A stretch of DNA of 64,000 nt from Rhizobium sp. Leaf453. GTDB lineage: Bacteria; Pseudomonadota; Alphaproteobacteria; Rhizobiales; Rhizobiaceae. The DNA lies in the NCBI RefSeq assembly GCF_001425605.1, contig NZ_LMRG01000002.1, positions 62,001 to 126,000 on the forward strand. The letters run 5' to 3'. The position numbers and the translations under genes are program-made. Below are positions 19,180 through 28,717 of the stretch, in pieces. The stretch's first letter is position 1, and each line of letters opens with the position of its first letter. The notes below the pieces were generated by a model. The model had not been told where the DNA came from, ran no database searches, and worked only from the letters and a program-made list of their open reading frames with translations.

Positions 19180-20772
19180 TCAGGACTTCTGGAACATGGC
19201 GAGCATGCGGCGCGTCACGAGGAAGCCGCCGACAATGTTGATCGTGGCGACCAGCACCGAAAGTGCGGCCAGGATCACCACGAGCCAATGGCCCGAGCCG
19301 ATCTGAAGAAGCGCGCCGAGGATGACGATGCCGGACACGGCATTCGTCACCGCCATCAGCGGCGTGTGGAGGGAATGGCTGACATTCCAGATCACCTGGA
19401 AGCCGACGAAGCAGGCGAGCACGAAGACCACGAAATGGCTCATGAAGCTCGCCGGCGCCACCGAGCCGACCACGAGCAGCAGAGCAGTCGCCACGAACAG
19501 CAGGATGCCCTGGCTCTTCGTCTGCGCCTTGAAAGCGGCAACCTCCTTTGCCTTTTTCTCCTCGGGCGTCAGTTCCCTCGCCTTTTCCTTCGGCTTCTGC
19601 GCGGCGATCGCCTGGATTTTCGGCGGCGGCGGCGGATAGGTGATCTCGCCATCCTTGGCGACCGTCGCACCACGAATGACGTCGTCGTCCATGTTGTGGA
19701 CGACGACACCGTCCTTGCCCGGCGTCAGGTCCGTCATCATGTGGCGGACGTTGGTCGCATAGAGCGTTGAGGCCTGAGCGGCCATGCGGCTCGGGAAGTC
19801 GGTGTAACCGACGATGGTCACGCCATTCGGTGACACGATCTTCTGATCCGGCACCGTCAGGTCGCAATTGCCGCCGCGTTCAGCCGCAAGATCAACCACG
19901 ACCGAGCCCGGCTTCATTGCCGCGACCATGTCTTCCAGCCAGAGCTTGGGCGCGTCACGGCCGGGGATCAGCGCCGTGGTGATGACGATGTCGATCTCAG
20001 GCGCCAGTTCGCGGAACTTCGCCAACTGCTTCTCGCGGAATTCCGGCGAGGACGGCGCGGCATACCCGCCGGTCGCGGCGCCATCCTGCTGGCCGGTCCC
20101 CTGACCGTCGGTAAAGTCGAGATAGACGAACTGGGCGCCCATGGATTCGATCTGCTCGGCCACTTCAGGGCGCACGTCGAACGCATAGGTGATGGCACCC
20201 AAGGACGTCGCCGTGCCGATAGCCGCCAGGCCCGCGACACCCGCACCGATCACCAGAACCTTGGCCGGGGGCACCTTGCCGGCAGCCGTCACCTGGCCGG
20301 TGAAGAACCGGCCGAAATTGCTGCCCGCCTCGATCACCGCCCGGTAGCCGGCAATATTGGCCATCGACGACAGCGCGTCCATCTTCTGCGCGCGCGAGAT
20401 GCGCGGCACCATGTCCATGGCGATCACGTTCGCGCCGGTCGCCTTCGCAGCATCCAGAAGCTCCTTGTTCTGCGCCGGATAGAAGAACGAGATCAGCGTC
20501 TTGCCGGGCCGCAACTGCGCGACTTCGCCGAGCTCCGGCGGCCGTACCTTGGCAATCACATCAGCATCGGCCCACACCGAAGCCGCAGACGGCGCGATCT
20601 CGACACCCGCCGCGCGATAGGCGTCATCCGAAAAGCCGGCTGCTCGGCCGGCGCCGGCTTCGATGACGCAACCATAACCAAGCTTCTGCAATGCCTGGGC
20701 ACTGTCCGGCGTCATCGCAACACGCGATTCCCCGGAAAACACCTCCCTTAGCGCCCCAATCTTACTTGCCAT
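19180..20772 (-). CDS. pntA: NAD(P) transhydrogenase subunit alpha (alpha-1/alpha-2 fusion)
   Basis: A 530-residue PntA. Residues about 1-375 are the NAD(H)-binding domain I related to alanine dehydrogenase ([50 protein letters not shown]). A Pro/Lys/Glu-rich linker follows, then about 100 residues with three or four membrane helices ending in [12 protein letters not shown]. In several alphaproteobacteria the two parts are separate pntAA and pntAB genes; here they are one ORF as in E. coli. The ATG at 20772 was preferred because it begins [15 protein letters not shown] and has GGGGAG upstream; a longer frame of 16 codons is possible. Confidence 0.93.
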   Translation of the reverse strand: MASKIGALREVFSGESRVAMTPDSAQALQKLGYGCVIEAGAGRAAGFSDDAYRAAGVEIAPSAASVWADADVIAKVRPPELGEVAQLRPGKTLISFFYPAQNKELLDAAKATGANVIAMDMVPRISRAQKMDALSSMANIAGYRAVIEAGSNFGRFFTGQVTAAGKVPPAKVLVIGAGVAGLAAIGTATSLGAITYAFDVRPEVAEQIESMGAQFVYLDFTDGQGTGQQDGAATGGYAAPSSPEFREKQLAKFRELAPEIDIVITTALIPGRDAPKLWLEDMVAAMKPGSVVVDLAAERGGNCDLTVPDQKIVSPNGVTIVGYTDFPSRMAAQASTLYATNVRHMMTDLTPGKDGVVVHNMDDDVIRGATVAKDGEITYPPPPPKIQAIAAQKPKEKARELTPEEKKAKEVAAFKAQTKSQGILLFVATALLLVVGSVAPASFMSHFVVFVLACFVGFQVIWNVSHSLHTPLMAVTNAVSGIVILGALLQIGSGHWLVVILAALSVLVATINIVGGFLVTRRMLAMFQKS

Positions 20773-20832
20773 GCTAATCCGCTCTCCCCACCGACACGAC
20801 AAAATTCGAAGGCCGAACAAGCAAAATTGAGG

Positions 20833-20848
20833 CGTACTGTCCAGTACG
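20833..20848. promoter_or_regulatory. Palindrome in the pntA promoter region (CGTACTG-TC-CAGTACG)
   Basis: A 7-bp inverted repeat around a 2-bp centre, 61 bp upstream of pntA. Its size and symmetry fit a dimeric repressor site; no matching regulator gene is adjacent, so the binder would act from elsewhere. Confidence 0.5.
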
Positions 20849-20977
20849 ACTTGCCGCCAATCCGTCCATTTTTGTCGCTTTTGAGTTTTCTCTAATCGAT
20901 TTTATTTTGTTGCGGCGCAGCATGGCAGCAGCTCGTCCGGGACCGTCCCGGCTGAAACAACCCGCCTGCCGAACCGC

Positions 20978-21421
20978 TTATTTCGGCCGCTCGAAAGTGT
21001 AGACAACGAGGTCGAGCATGATCAGCATCGTGTTCTCGTCCCGCAGGTGATAATCAAAAATGCCCTTGTCGCAAGTCACGCCCAGCGTCCTTGCCGGGTC
21101 CGGAAGTTGCACCAGCCTGGCATTTGTGGCCGCCTTCTCCGCATTTTCGGCAAAGCCCTGGAAGAAACCTTCGGCAGGCACGTCGGACCAGATATAGGCA
21201 GCATCGTTGCAGCCAAACGGCGCCGGCCCCTCGACCGCGTGCGCGGAAAACCGGATCGTCTTGCCGATAAAGGGATTACCCTTTTCCACCTCTGCGACAC
21301 CACCGCCCTCCGAGAATCGAACACCTGACGCGATCGTCCATTTTCCCTTCGGCGGGCCGTCTGCGGCAACGACACATGTGGGAAAAACAGCGATCAACAA
21401 CACGAAAAGCATGCGCATCAT
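20978..21421 (-). CDS. Secreted protein of unknown function (147 aa)
   Basis: A 147-residue protein beginning MMRMLFVLLIAVFPTCVVAA, a classical signal peptide with likely cleavage after VVAA. The mature part is about 127 residues with two cysteines (FGCNDAAY and VTCDKG) that could form a periplasmic disulfide, and ends in an aromatic MLDLVVYTFERPK. I recognise no domain. A long in-frame extension upstream is rejected because the signal peptide fixes the start. It is divergent from the fbpC gene and follows pntA on the same strand with 205 bp between, so probably has its own promoter. Confidence 0.7.
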   Translation of the reverse strand: MMRMLFVLLIAVFPTCVVAADGPPKGKWTIASGVRFSEGGGVAEVEKGNPFIGKTIRFSAHAVEGPAPFGCNDAAYIWSDVPAEGFFQGFAENAEKAATNARLVQLPDPARTLGVTCDKGIFDYHLRDENTMLIMLDLVVYTFERPK

Positions 21422-21627
21422 GGGATGGCCTTTCACAAAGAATGAACCGAGATTTTCAACTTCCGTCTCTGAGATCAAGGCCGGAAATGACAATCCCGCG
21501 ACATTGCGCCGCCCGGCATTCACAAAGCCGCGCATTACGTTGACGGGCTCTCCGAAAATCGGTTCTCGATGAACAAGGCAGTCTATGATACCTGCGCTGC
21601 CAGGCATCAGCACGGATACGGAAACGC

Positions 21628-22689
21628 ATGGGCGCTCTCGAAATACACGGAATCAGCAGGTCGTTCGGAGGCACCGCCGCTTTGAGCGATGTAACGCTCG
21701 ATGTCGCCAAGGGAGAAATCATCTGTCTGGTCGGCCAGTCGGGTTGCGGCAAGTCTTCCCTGCTGCGGATCATTGCCGGCATCGACGTTCCCGACAGGGG
21801 ACGAATTCTCCTGAATGGACAACCCGCCTCTGGCCCCGATGCGTTCATTGAGCCGGAAAATCGGAATATCGGCTTCGTTTTCCAGGACTACGCCCTCTTT
21901 CCGCACCTGACTGTCGAGCAGAACGTTATGTTCGGCCTCAAGGGCATACCGAAGGCCGAGGCCTGCAAGCGCGCCGCCGACGTCATCGCGCAGGTCGGCA
22001 TTTCGCATCTGTCCGGGCGTCATCCCCACATGCTCTCGGGTGGAGAGCAACAGCGTGTCGCGCTGGCAAGGGCACTGGCGCCGAAGCCGGATATCCTGCT
22101 GATGGACGAACCCTTCTCCAATCTCGATCGCGGACTGAGGGAACGCGTCCGCGACGAAACGCTGTCCTTGCTCCGCCAGACCCAGACCACGGTGATCATG
22201 GTAACCCATGATCCGGAAGAGGCACTATCGGCCGGAGACAGGGTGGTGCTGATGAAAGACGGACGCATCGTCCAGCAGGGCTCAGGTTACGATATCCACG
22301 ACCGACCGGAGACACCCTATGCCGCTGAATTTTTCTGTGCGTTCAACAAGGTTCCCGGCCTGTTTTCCGGTGGACATATCGAAACACCGCTCGGCCGCCT
22401 TCCTCACACACTCGACGCCGCCGATGGTGAGCAGGTGATCGTCTATCTGCGGCCGCAGGGAATTGCGGTCAGCGAGAAAAACGCGACCTTTACAGGCCGC
22501 GTCCGGCACCGCGTCCTCATGGGAGAAATCGAGCAAATCTCCGTCGATGTCGATGGTCTCGACGCGCTGCTTCAAATCCGGACGATGCAGCGTGTGCCGC
22601 CTGATGCGGACACTTTAGGCTTGGCCGTGCTCCCCGAAAGCTACTTGCTGTTTGCCGATCTGGAGCACCGGGCAGTCACACTGGCGTGA
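21628..22689 (+). CDS. fbpC: Fe(III) ABC transporter ATP-binding protein
   Basis: A 353-residue ABC ATPase: Walker A GQSGCGKSS, Q-loop FVFQDYALFPHLTVEQNV, signature LSGGEQQRVALARAL, Walker B ILLMDEPFSNLD, H-loop VTHDPEEA, then a C-terminal TOBE-like regulatory domain of about 110 residues. This is the FbpC/PotA layout. It is first in a row of ATPase, binding protein and permease genes on one strand. The substrate is assigned from the neighbouring iron-binding protein. The gap to fbpA is 87 bp, long enough for its own promoter. Confidence 0.88.
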   Translation: MGALEIHGISRSFGGTAALSDVTLDVAKGEIICLVGQSGCGKSSLLRIIAGIDVPDRGRILLNGQPASGPDAFIEPENRNIGFVFQDYALFPHLTVEQNVMFGLKGIPKAEACKRAADVIAQVGISHLSGRHPHMLSGGEQQRVALARALAPKPDILLMDEPFSNLDRGLRERVRDETLSLLRQTQTTVIMVTHDPEEALSAGDRVVLMKDGRIVQQGSGYDIHDRPETPYAAEFFCAFNKVPGLFSGGHIETPLGRLPHTLDAADGEQVIVYLRPQGIAVSEKNATFTGRVRHRVLMGEIEQISVDVDGLDALLQIRTMQRVPPDADTLGLAVLPESYLLFADLEHRAVTLA

Positions 22690-22776
22690 CTGGTTACGGT
22701 AAACTGGCCCCGACAAACTTGACTGCTATTGTCCATTAATGTTCGACAGCGTGGCCTGTTCACCTGGAGAACCACC

Positions 22777-23796
22777 ATGAAACAACTGTGCAAAAAGTCG
22801 ACGCTTCTGGCAGCCGCATTGCTCTCGAGCACCAGCGTCGCGGCCGCAGCGGAGCTCAATATTTACACCACCCGCGAGCCTGGCCTCATCCAGCCTTTGC
22901 TGGATTCGTTCACCAAGACGACCGGCACCAAGGTCAACACCGTATTCCTCAAGGACGGGCTGGCCGAGCGCGTGGCCACCGAAGGGACAAGCTCCCCGGC
23001 CGACGTGCTGATGATGGTCGATGCCGGCAATCTCGTCGATCTCGTCGACAAGGGCGTGACGCAGCCGATCGACTCCAAGGTTCTCACCGAAGCCGTACCG
23101 GCGGAACTTCGCGATGCCAATGGCAACTGGTTCGGCCTGTCGATGCGCGCCCGCGTCGTCTACGCGCCCAAGGACAGCGATCTCGCCACCTTGAATTATG
23201 AGGATCTCGCCGATCCGAAATGGAAGGGCAAGGTCTGCATCCGCCCCGGCCAGCATCCCTACAATACGGCTCTGTTTGCCGACTACATCGCCCATTACGG
23301 CGCTGATGAAACCGAGAAGTGGCTGACCGGCCTCAAGGACAATCTGGCCCGCAAGCCGGCCGGCGGCGACCGTGACGGCGCCAAGGATATCCTCGGCGGC
23401 ATCTGCGACCTTGCCATCGCCAACTCCTATTATGTCGGCCTGATGCGCTCGGGCAAAGGCGGAGAAGAACAGACCGCGTGGGGCAATGCCATCAAGGTGA
23501 TCTTGCCGACCTTCAAGGATGGCGGCACGCAGGTGAACGTCAGCGGTGCGGCCGTCGCCAAGCATGCGCCGAACAAGGCGGAAGCGGTGAAGCTTCTGGA
23601 ATATCTCGTCTCCGATGAAGCCCAGAAGATCTACGCCGAAGCAAACTACGAGTATCCGGTGAAAGCCGGCATCGCGGCCGATCCGATCATCGCTTCCTTC
23701 GGCGAGCTGAAGATCGACAACAAGTCTCTCGCCGAAATCGTCAGCCATAGAAAGCAGGCAAGCGAACTGGTCGACAAGGTCGGCTTCGACAACTAA
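22777..23796 (+). CDS. fbpA: Fe(III) ABC transporter periplasmic binding protein
   Basis: A 339-residue periplasmic binding protein of the FbpA/FutA ferric-ion family. It has a signal peptide ending VAAAAE, then ELNIYTTREPGLIQPLLDSF, and the double tyrosine NSYYVGLM that in this family coordinates ferric iron. The ATG at 22777 has CTGGAGA upstream and fits the signal peptide; an earlier in-frame ATG is rejected. A perfect 16-bp stem-loop follows the stop, which likely stabilises this transcript and reduces read-through into the permease gene. Confidence 0.9.
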   Translation: MKQLCKKSTLLAAALLSSTSVAAAAELNIYTTREPGLIQPLLDSFTKTTGTKVNTVFLKDGLAERVATEGTSSPADVLMMVDAGNLVDLVDKGVTQPIDSKVLTEAVPAELRDANGNWFGLSMRARVVYAPKDSDLATLNYEDLADPKWKGKVCIRPGQHPYNTALFADYIAHYGADETEKWLTGLKDNLARKPAGGDRDGAKDILGGICDLAIANSYYVGLMRSGKGGEEQTAWGNAIKVILPTFKDGGTQVNVSGAAVAKHAPNKAEAVKLLEYLVSDEAQKIYAEANYEYPVKAGIAADPIIASFGELKIDNKSLAEIVSHRKQASELVDKVGFDN

Positions 23797-23802
23797 ACAC
23801 GG

Positions 23803-23836
23803 CACGAGGCGCCCGTGATGTCACGGGCGCCTCGTG
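23803..23836 (+). other. 16-bp perfect stem-loop between binding protein and permease genes
   Basis: CACGAGGCGCCCGTGA (23803-23818) pairs exactly with TCACGGGCGCCTCGTG (23821-23836) with TG at the tip. It starts 6 nt after the fbpA stop and has no T-run. Such intercistronic structures commonly protect the 3' end of binding-protein mRNA and partially terminate transcription. Confidence 0.75.
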
Positions 23837-23884
23837 GCTTGGGTTCCTCCGTGTTGAATGACGCCGAGGTATGGGTTGCATCGC

Positions 23885-25543
23885 ATGGCAGTGAGCATCG
23901 GGTATAGGAAGAGAGGGCAGCGCAGCGGCGCGCTCTGGCTTGCCTGCGCGATTGCGATGGCCTTGCTGGTGCTCTTGCCCATCACAGCCCTTTTCGTTCA
24001 GGCCATGCAAGGATCCGCCGGGCTCTGGCTCCATCTTCTCGAAAATGTGCTGCCCATCGCCCTACGCGACACCGTCATCCTTCTGATCGGCGTCGGCATT
24101 CTCGCCGCCGTTCTCGGGACATCGCTGGCATGGCTGGTTACGGCCTATGATTTTCCCGGTCGCGGCATGCTCGAATGGGCATTGCTGCTGCCGCTGGCTG
24201 TGCCCACCTACATCATCGCCTATGCCTATCTCGATATCCTGCATCCGATCGGATCCGTGCAAGGCGCCATCCGTTGGATTCTGGGCTATACCAGCCCGCG
24301 CGAGTTCCGCCTCCCCGACATTCGCTCGATGGCGGGATGCATCATCCTGCTCGGCTTCGTGCTGTATCCCTATGTCTACATCCCGACCCGGGCGATGTTC
24401 CTCACTCAATCCGGCAATCTGCTGGACGCGGCGCGCACGCTCGGCATTTCGCGCCGGGGCCTGTTCTGGCATCTGGCGCTGCCGCTGGCGCGGCCAGCCG
24501 TCGCCGTCGGCGTCAGCCTGGCCCTGATGGAAACGCTGAACGATGTGGGCGCTGCGGAGTTTCTCGGCGTGCGCACGTTGACGGTCTCGATCTACACGAC
24601 ATGGATCACCCGAAACGACCTTCCCGGCGCGGCGCAGATCGCGCTTGCTCTGCTGCTGGTGGTGGTCACGCTCGTCGCGCTGGAGCGCTGGGCGCGACGC
24701 CGGCAACGATACTCGACCGGTGCGCAGCGTCACCAGCGGTTCGAACCGCACCGACCTTCACCGATCAAGGGCTGGTTGCTGTTTGCGGCCGGTGCTCTGC
24801 CGATCCTGATCGGCTTCATCGCCCCCGCACTCTATCTGTCGTCTGAAGCCTGGAAGCGGGTCCAGTTCGCCGGCCTGTCCGAGCGCTTCTTCGCGGAAGC
24901 GTTCAATACGATCGTACTGGCCCTGCTGGCGACCATCTGCACGCTTGCGGCAGGCCTCGCTGTCGCCTACGCCAACCGCCTGCGGCCGGGGCCGATCTCG
25001 ACATGGAGCTACCGCGTTTCGACCCTCGGATATGCCGCGCCCGGCAGCGTTGTCGCGCTCGGTGTTCTCATTGCGCTTGCGACATTCGACCAGGCGATCG
25101 ATCGCGCTGCAACGACATGGCTCGGATTTGCCACCGGTCTTCTCTTCATGGGATCGGGACTTGCACTGGTCTACGCCTACATAGTCCGGTTCCTGGCTAT
25201 TTCGGCCGGCGGGATCGATTCCGGACTGGCTCGCATTCCTGCATCACTCGACCAAGCATCTCGCCTTCTCGGGCAAACCGCGACCGGAACCTTCGTCCGC
25301 GTCCACTTATCCCTTTCGCGCGCGGCGCTGACGGCGGCCGGCCTTCTCGTCTTCGTCGATTGCGTCAAGGAACTGCCGGCGACACTGTTGTTGCGGCCGC
25401 TCAATCTGGAAACATTCGCGACCCATCTTTATGGCGAGGCAGCCCGCGGTACCTATGAAGAAGCCTCCATTGCCGCACTTGCCATCGTCGCGATCGGCAT
25501 CCTTCCCGTCATCTTCCTGTCCCGCGTCGGGCGAACGGGCTGA
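23885..25543 (+). CDS. fbpB: Fe(III) ABC transporter permease (double-length)
   Basis: A 552-residue inner-membrane permease with about twelve helices and two permease modules, the FbpB organisation. Each half carries an EAA-like loop: AARTLGISRRGLFWHLALPLARPA in the first, ASRLLGQTATGTFVRVHLSLSRAAL in the second. It forms the channel for the FbpA/FbpC system. ATG 23885 is the preferred start; TTG 23876 and ATG 23858 in the same frame are alternatives, and a GAGG lies near the TTG. It is the last gene of the iron cluster. Confidence 0.88.
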   Translation: MAVSIGYRKRGQRSGALWLACAIAMALLVLLPITALFVQAMQGSAGLWLHLLENVLPIALRDTVILLIGVGILAAVLGTSLAWLVTAYDFPGRGMLEWALLLPLAVPTYIIAYAYLDILHPIGSVQGAIRWILGYTSPREFRLPDIRSMAGCIILLGFVLYPYVYIPTRAMFLTQSGNLLDAARTLGISRRGLFWHLALPLARPAVAVGVSLALMETLNDVGAAEFLGVRTLTVSIYTTWITRNDLPGAAQIALALLLVVVTLVALERWARRRQRYSTGAQRHQRFEPHRPSPIKGWLLFAAGALPILIGFIAPALYLSSEAWKRVQFAGLSERFFAEAFNTIVLALLATICTLAAGLAVAYANRLRPGPISTWSYRVSTLGYAAPGSVVALGVLIALATFDQAIDRAATTWLGFATGLLFMGSGLALVYAYIVRFLAISAGGIDSGLARIPASLDQASRLLGQTATGTFVRVHLSLSRAALTAAGLLVFVDCVKELPATLLLRPLNLETFATHLYGEAARGTYEEASIAALAIVAIGILPVIFLSRVGRTG

Positions 25544-25602
25544 AGCGAATCCTGTCCAGCCGGATTGCTTCCGCTTACAGCATGCGGCACCGGCGCGATA
25601 AC

Positions 25603-25630
25603 TTGACAAATGCGATCACCTATCTAACAA
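25603..25630 (+). promoter_or_regulatory. Sigma-70-type promoter for the A-T-acyltransferase gene
   Basis: TTGACA at 25603-25608, a 16-bp spacer and TAACAA at 25625-25630, ending about 20 nt before the gene's first start codon. The -35 is a perfect consensus; the -10 matches 4 of 6. Confidence 0.5.
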
Positions 25631-25651
25631 AGCGCTCGCTAAATTGTCCGA

Positions 25652-28261
25652 GTGAACCCGATCGCCATGCCTCCACATTTTGTTTCCCGACTGGCTGAAT
25701 GGGGAGATACACCCGCGCTCCTGTTTGCGGATCGTAAACCCGTTTCCTATCGGGAACTGGCGGCCGAGGTGGATCGCGCGGCAACGGCGCTCCCTGCCGG
25801 GAAGCAACTGATAGCCATCGAGATGGCGCATTCGCTCGACGCGATCGTCGCCTATCTCGCGGCGCTTGCCGGCGGACACGCCGTCCTGACAATGCCCTCG
25901 CTTGAACCCAGGCAGGCTTCCGGCGTCACTGACGCTTTCGCTCCGGACCTGATCCAGCGGCCCGTGGCAGGGCGGTGGAAAACGGTCCATGCCACCGAAC
26001 AGGGCACAACCCTGCATCCCGACCTGGGTCTGGTGATGATGACCTCCGGCAGCACGGGCATTCCCAAGGCCGTTCGCCTGTCGACCGGCAATATGGAGGC
26101 CAATGCCGCTTCCATCGCAGAATACCTCAGCCTTACCGCCACAGATCGAAGCTGCGTGGTTCTGCCGCTGCACTATTGCTATGGGCTTTCGGTCCTGCAT
26201 TCCCATCTCGCCGTCGGCGCGAGCCTCTATTTTCCGAGGCAGTCGATCGCGCAACCGGGTTTCCTCGACCGCCTCGAACAGTCCGGTTGTACCAATCTGT
26301 CCGGCGTTCCCTATTCCTATGAACTGCTGGAAAGCATCGATTTCCGCAACCACATTCCCGCTTCACTGCGGTTCATGACCGTTGCCGGAGGGCGGCTCTC
26401 GCCCGACCTGATCAGAAAATACAATCGGGCGCTCGGGCAACGGGATGCTGAACTCTTCGTCATGTACGGCCAGACCGAAGGCACCGCTCGTCTGGCCTAT
26501 GTTCCGCCCCGGCAGCTTGAGGGCAATGAGAGCCGGATCGGCATCGCCGTTCCCGGCGGCATGCTCAGCATCGAAGACGACAAGGGCAGCGAAATCACGA
26601 CATCGGACTCAGTCGGCGAGCTTGTCTATCGCGGCCCGAACGTCATGATGGGTTACGCCACGTCCCGCACCGATCTCGCGCGTGGCGCGGAACTCGATCG
26701 GCTGAAAACCGGCGACCTCGCGCAATTCGACGAGGACGGCCTGTTCCAGATCTGCGGGCGGTTGAAACGTATCTCGAAAATCGCCGGCCTGCGTATCAGT
26801 CACGATGCCATGGAAGAGGCTCTCGAAAAGCGGGGCATACGCTGCGCCGTTGTCGGCAATGACACGGAAATCCACGCCTATTGCACAGAGACAGGAAGAG
26901 AACGCGAGGTTCAAAGCAGTCTCGCCGACGCCAGTGGCCTGACATGGCGCCAGATCGGCGTGACCATGTGCGCCAATCTTCCAAGAACGGCAGCAGGGAA
27001 AATCGATTACGCGGAGCTGGCGAACCGGTTCGCGGCGCGATCCAGCGATACGGACCGGAAGAGCGAAACCATTCAGGACATCTTTGCCCAGCTTTTCTAT
27101 CCCGCGCGTGTTCGCCCGCAGGATACATTCCTCTCGCTCGGCGGCGACTCCCTGCGGTTCGTGCAGCTTTCCATCGGGCTGGAAGACATTCTCGGGGAAA
27201 CCCCAGTGAACTGGGAAACCCTGTCGGTCGCGGAACTCTCCGCCATCGGCCGGCCCGCGAAAGTCCGCGTGACACTCGACACCACCTTCATCATCCGCGC
27301 GCTTGCGATCCTGCTGGTTGTGCTTCAGCACGAAACGCTCTGGCCGATACCCGGCGGATCGGCAGCCATGCTGATCCTCGTCGGTTTTGGCTTTGCACGG
27401 TATCAGCAGGACGCCATCCTGCACTGCAACCTGTCCCGGCTTTTCCGTTCGGCGATCGCCGTGCTCATCCCCTATTACCTCATCGTATCTGCCTATGCGG
27501 CCACTTGGGGTGACATCCCCTGGGCTTCCGTTTTCATGGTCGGGAATATGGGCTTCGCCGATCCGGAACGGCATACGATGGTGCCCTATCTCTACTGGTT
27601 CATCGAGGCCTATTGCCAGTTGATTCTCGTCTTTACCGCCTTCTTTGCAATTCCTGCGGTCAGAGGAATCTCGACCCGCGATCCTTTCGCGGCCGGACTC
27701 GTCCTGCTCGCCGCCGCGATTTTCGCTCGTCTCGTTATTCCGATGTTCTGGGAGCTTCCGGGCAATCGCCAGATCTTCACGCTGCCCTGGTTTCTCTATC
27801 TCGCCACCATCGGCTGGCTTGCCGCGCTGGCGGATACTACCAACAAGCGTGCCATGCTGCTTGTTATCGGCTCCGTGATCTTCGTCTTCTTTGCCTTTTA
27901 CGAAAGCATCTGGATCGGCACACGGGTCAAATACATGCTGCAGATTCCCGTTCTCGCCGCGCTCCTTTTCTTGCCTCGGATTCCCCTTTGTAAATGGGCA
28001 AAATTCCTCATCGTTCCAATTTCAGCGGCGGGTTTTCATATCTATCTCCTGCATCGCTTCGCCCCGGAATTGATCCTCGCATCGTTGTCGGGGACAATCG
28101 ATCCCGTCCTGTTTTCCATCGCCTCCGTTCTCGGCGGAGTCGGGCTGGGCCTCCTCTGCTGGTGGGCGCAACGGCGGATGCTGGCAATCCTTGCGAAGCG
28201 CCCCGTCTTGCCCACAATCGTTTCCGGTTTTCGGGAAATGGCCAATGGCAGGCTGCTGTGA
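25652..28261 (+). CDS. Fusion of adenylation domain, phosphopantetheine carrier domain and membrane acyltransferase-3-like domain
   Basis: An 869-residue multidomain protein. Residues about 10-470 are an AMP-forming adenylation domain with MTSGSTGIPKAV (about 128), YGQTEGTARLAY, the GDLAQFDEDGLFQICGR hinge and the catalytic Lys in TAAGKIDY. About 475-535 is a carrier domain with the phosphopantetheine Ser in LGGDSLRF (about 499). From about 543 the chain becomes a membrane domain of roughly ten helices starting TFIIRALAILLVVLQH, like acyltransferase-3 proteins including the expected His. It should activate an acyl or aminoacyl group, load it on its own carrier and transfer it across or at the membrane. 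Start is GTG 25652 or ATG 25667. Substrate and acceptor are unknown; no partner biosynthetic genes are adjacent. Confidence 0.8.
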   Translation: MNPIAMPPHFVSRLAEWGDTPALLFADRKPVSYRELAAEVDRAATALPAGKQLIAIEMAHSLDAIVAYLAALAGGHAVLTMPSLEPRQASGVTDAFAPDLIQRPVAGRWKTVHATEQGTTLHPDLGLVMMTSGSTGIPKAVRLSTGNMEANAASIAEYLSLTATDRSCVVLPLHYCYGLSVLHSHLAVGASLYFPRQSIAQPGFLDRLEQSGCTNLSGVPYSYELLESIDFRNHIPASLRFMTVAGGRLSPDLIRKYNRALGQRDAELFVMYGQTEGTARLAYVPPRQLEGNESRIGIAVPGGMLSIEDDKGSEITTSDSVGELVYRGPNVMMGYATSRTDLARGAELDRLKTGDLAQFDEDGLFQICGRLKRISKIAGLRISHDAMEEALEKRGIRCAVVGNDTEIHAYCTETGREREVQSSLADASGLTWRQIGVTMCANLPRTAAGKIDYAELANRFAARSSDTDRKSETIQDIFAQLFYPARVRPQDTFLSLGGDSLRFVQLSIGLEDILGETPVNWETLSVAELSAIGRPAKVRVTLDTTFIIRALAILLVVLQHETLWPIPGGSAAMLILVGFGFARYQQDAILHCNLSRLFRSAIAVLIPYYLIVSAYAATWGDIPWASVFMVGNMGFADPERHTMVPYLYWFIEAYCQLILVFTAFFAIPAVRGISTRDPFAAGLVLLAAAIFARLVIPMFWELPGNRQIFTLPWFLYLATIGWLAALADTTNKRAMLLVIGSVIFVFFAFYESIWIGTRVKYMLQIPVLAALLFLPRIPLCKWAKFLIVPISAAGFHIYLLHRFAPELILASLSGTIDPVLFSIASVLGGVGLGLLCWWAQRRMLAILAKRPVLPTIVSGFREMANGRLL

Positions 28262-28304
28262 TCAGCGCTGTCGAAGCATCCTGATTAACCTTGGAAATTC
28301 TGCC

Positions 28305-28327
28305 GCATGCCCGGACGACGGGCATGC
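28305..28327 (+). terminator. Hairpin downstream of the A-T-acyltransferase gene
   Basis: GCATGCCCG and CGGGCATGC form a 9-bp perfect GC-rich stem with a 5-nt loop, 43 nt after the stop. The following TAAAAGTTT is only weakly T-rich, so termination is probable but not certain. Confidence 0.5.
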
Positions 28328-28396
28328 TAAAAGTTTGGGTTGACCGCCTTCCATCGCGAGGCGACACTTTCCCCGTCGCGAGGCAGGAGAAAAATC

Positions 28397-28702
28397 ATGA
28401 TCGAATCCGACAGATGGCGGCCGATGGCGAGCGCCCCGAAAAACGGCAATCGAATCCTCGTCACGGTTCGCCCGTCAGAGCAAGGACCGGCGGAAGTCGA
28501 TCTCGCATACTGGTCGCATGGCGACCAGTTCGGTTCGGAAGGCTGGCGTGCAGCCGATTCCTCGCCCGGTTGCGTCATCGAATATGCCGAGCCGGAACTG
28601 AAGTGTTGGATGCCGATGCCATCCGCCAATCTCAGCCGCGCATCGATGCCTTCGCCCTGGGAGCATGACGACGCTCCGCAGTTCGACGGGTCCGGAATCT
28701 GA
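28397..28702 (+). CDS. DUF551-like small protein
   Basis: A 101-residue protein with the DUF551-type opening WRPMASAPKNGNRILVTVRP and a later WxPMP segment (CWMPMPSAN), both typical of this short family found in bacteria and phages. ATG 28397 follows GGCAGGAGAAAAATC, a good ribosome site; the longer frame upstream is rejected. No signal peptide or membrane helix. It lies 15 nt upstream of the LysR gene on the same strand and may be co-transcribed with it. Function is not established for the family. Confidence 0.7.
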   Translation: MIESDRWRPMASAPKNGNRILVTVRPSEQGPAEVDLAYWSHGDQFGSEGWRAADSSPGCVIEYAEPELKCWMPMPSANLSRASMPSPWEHDDAPQFDGSGI

Positions 28703-28717
28703 CGGATCGGCCTCATC

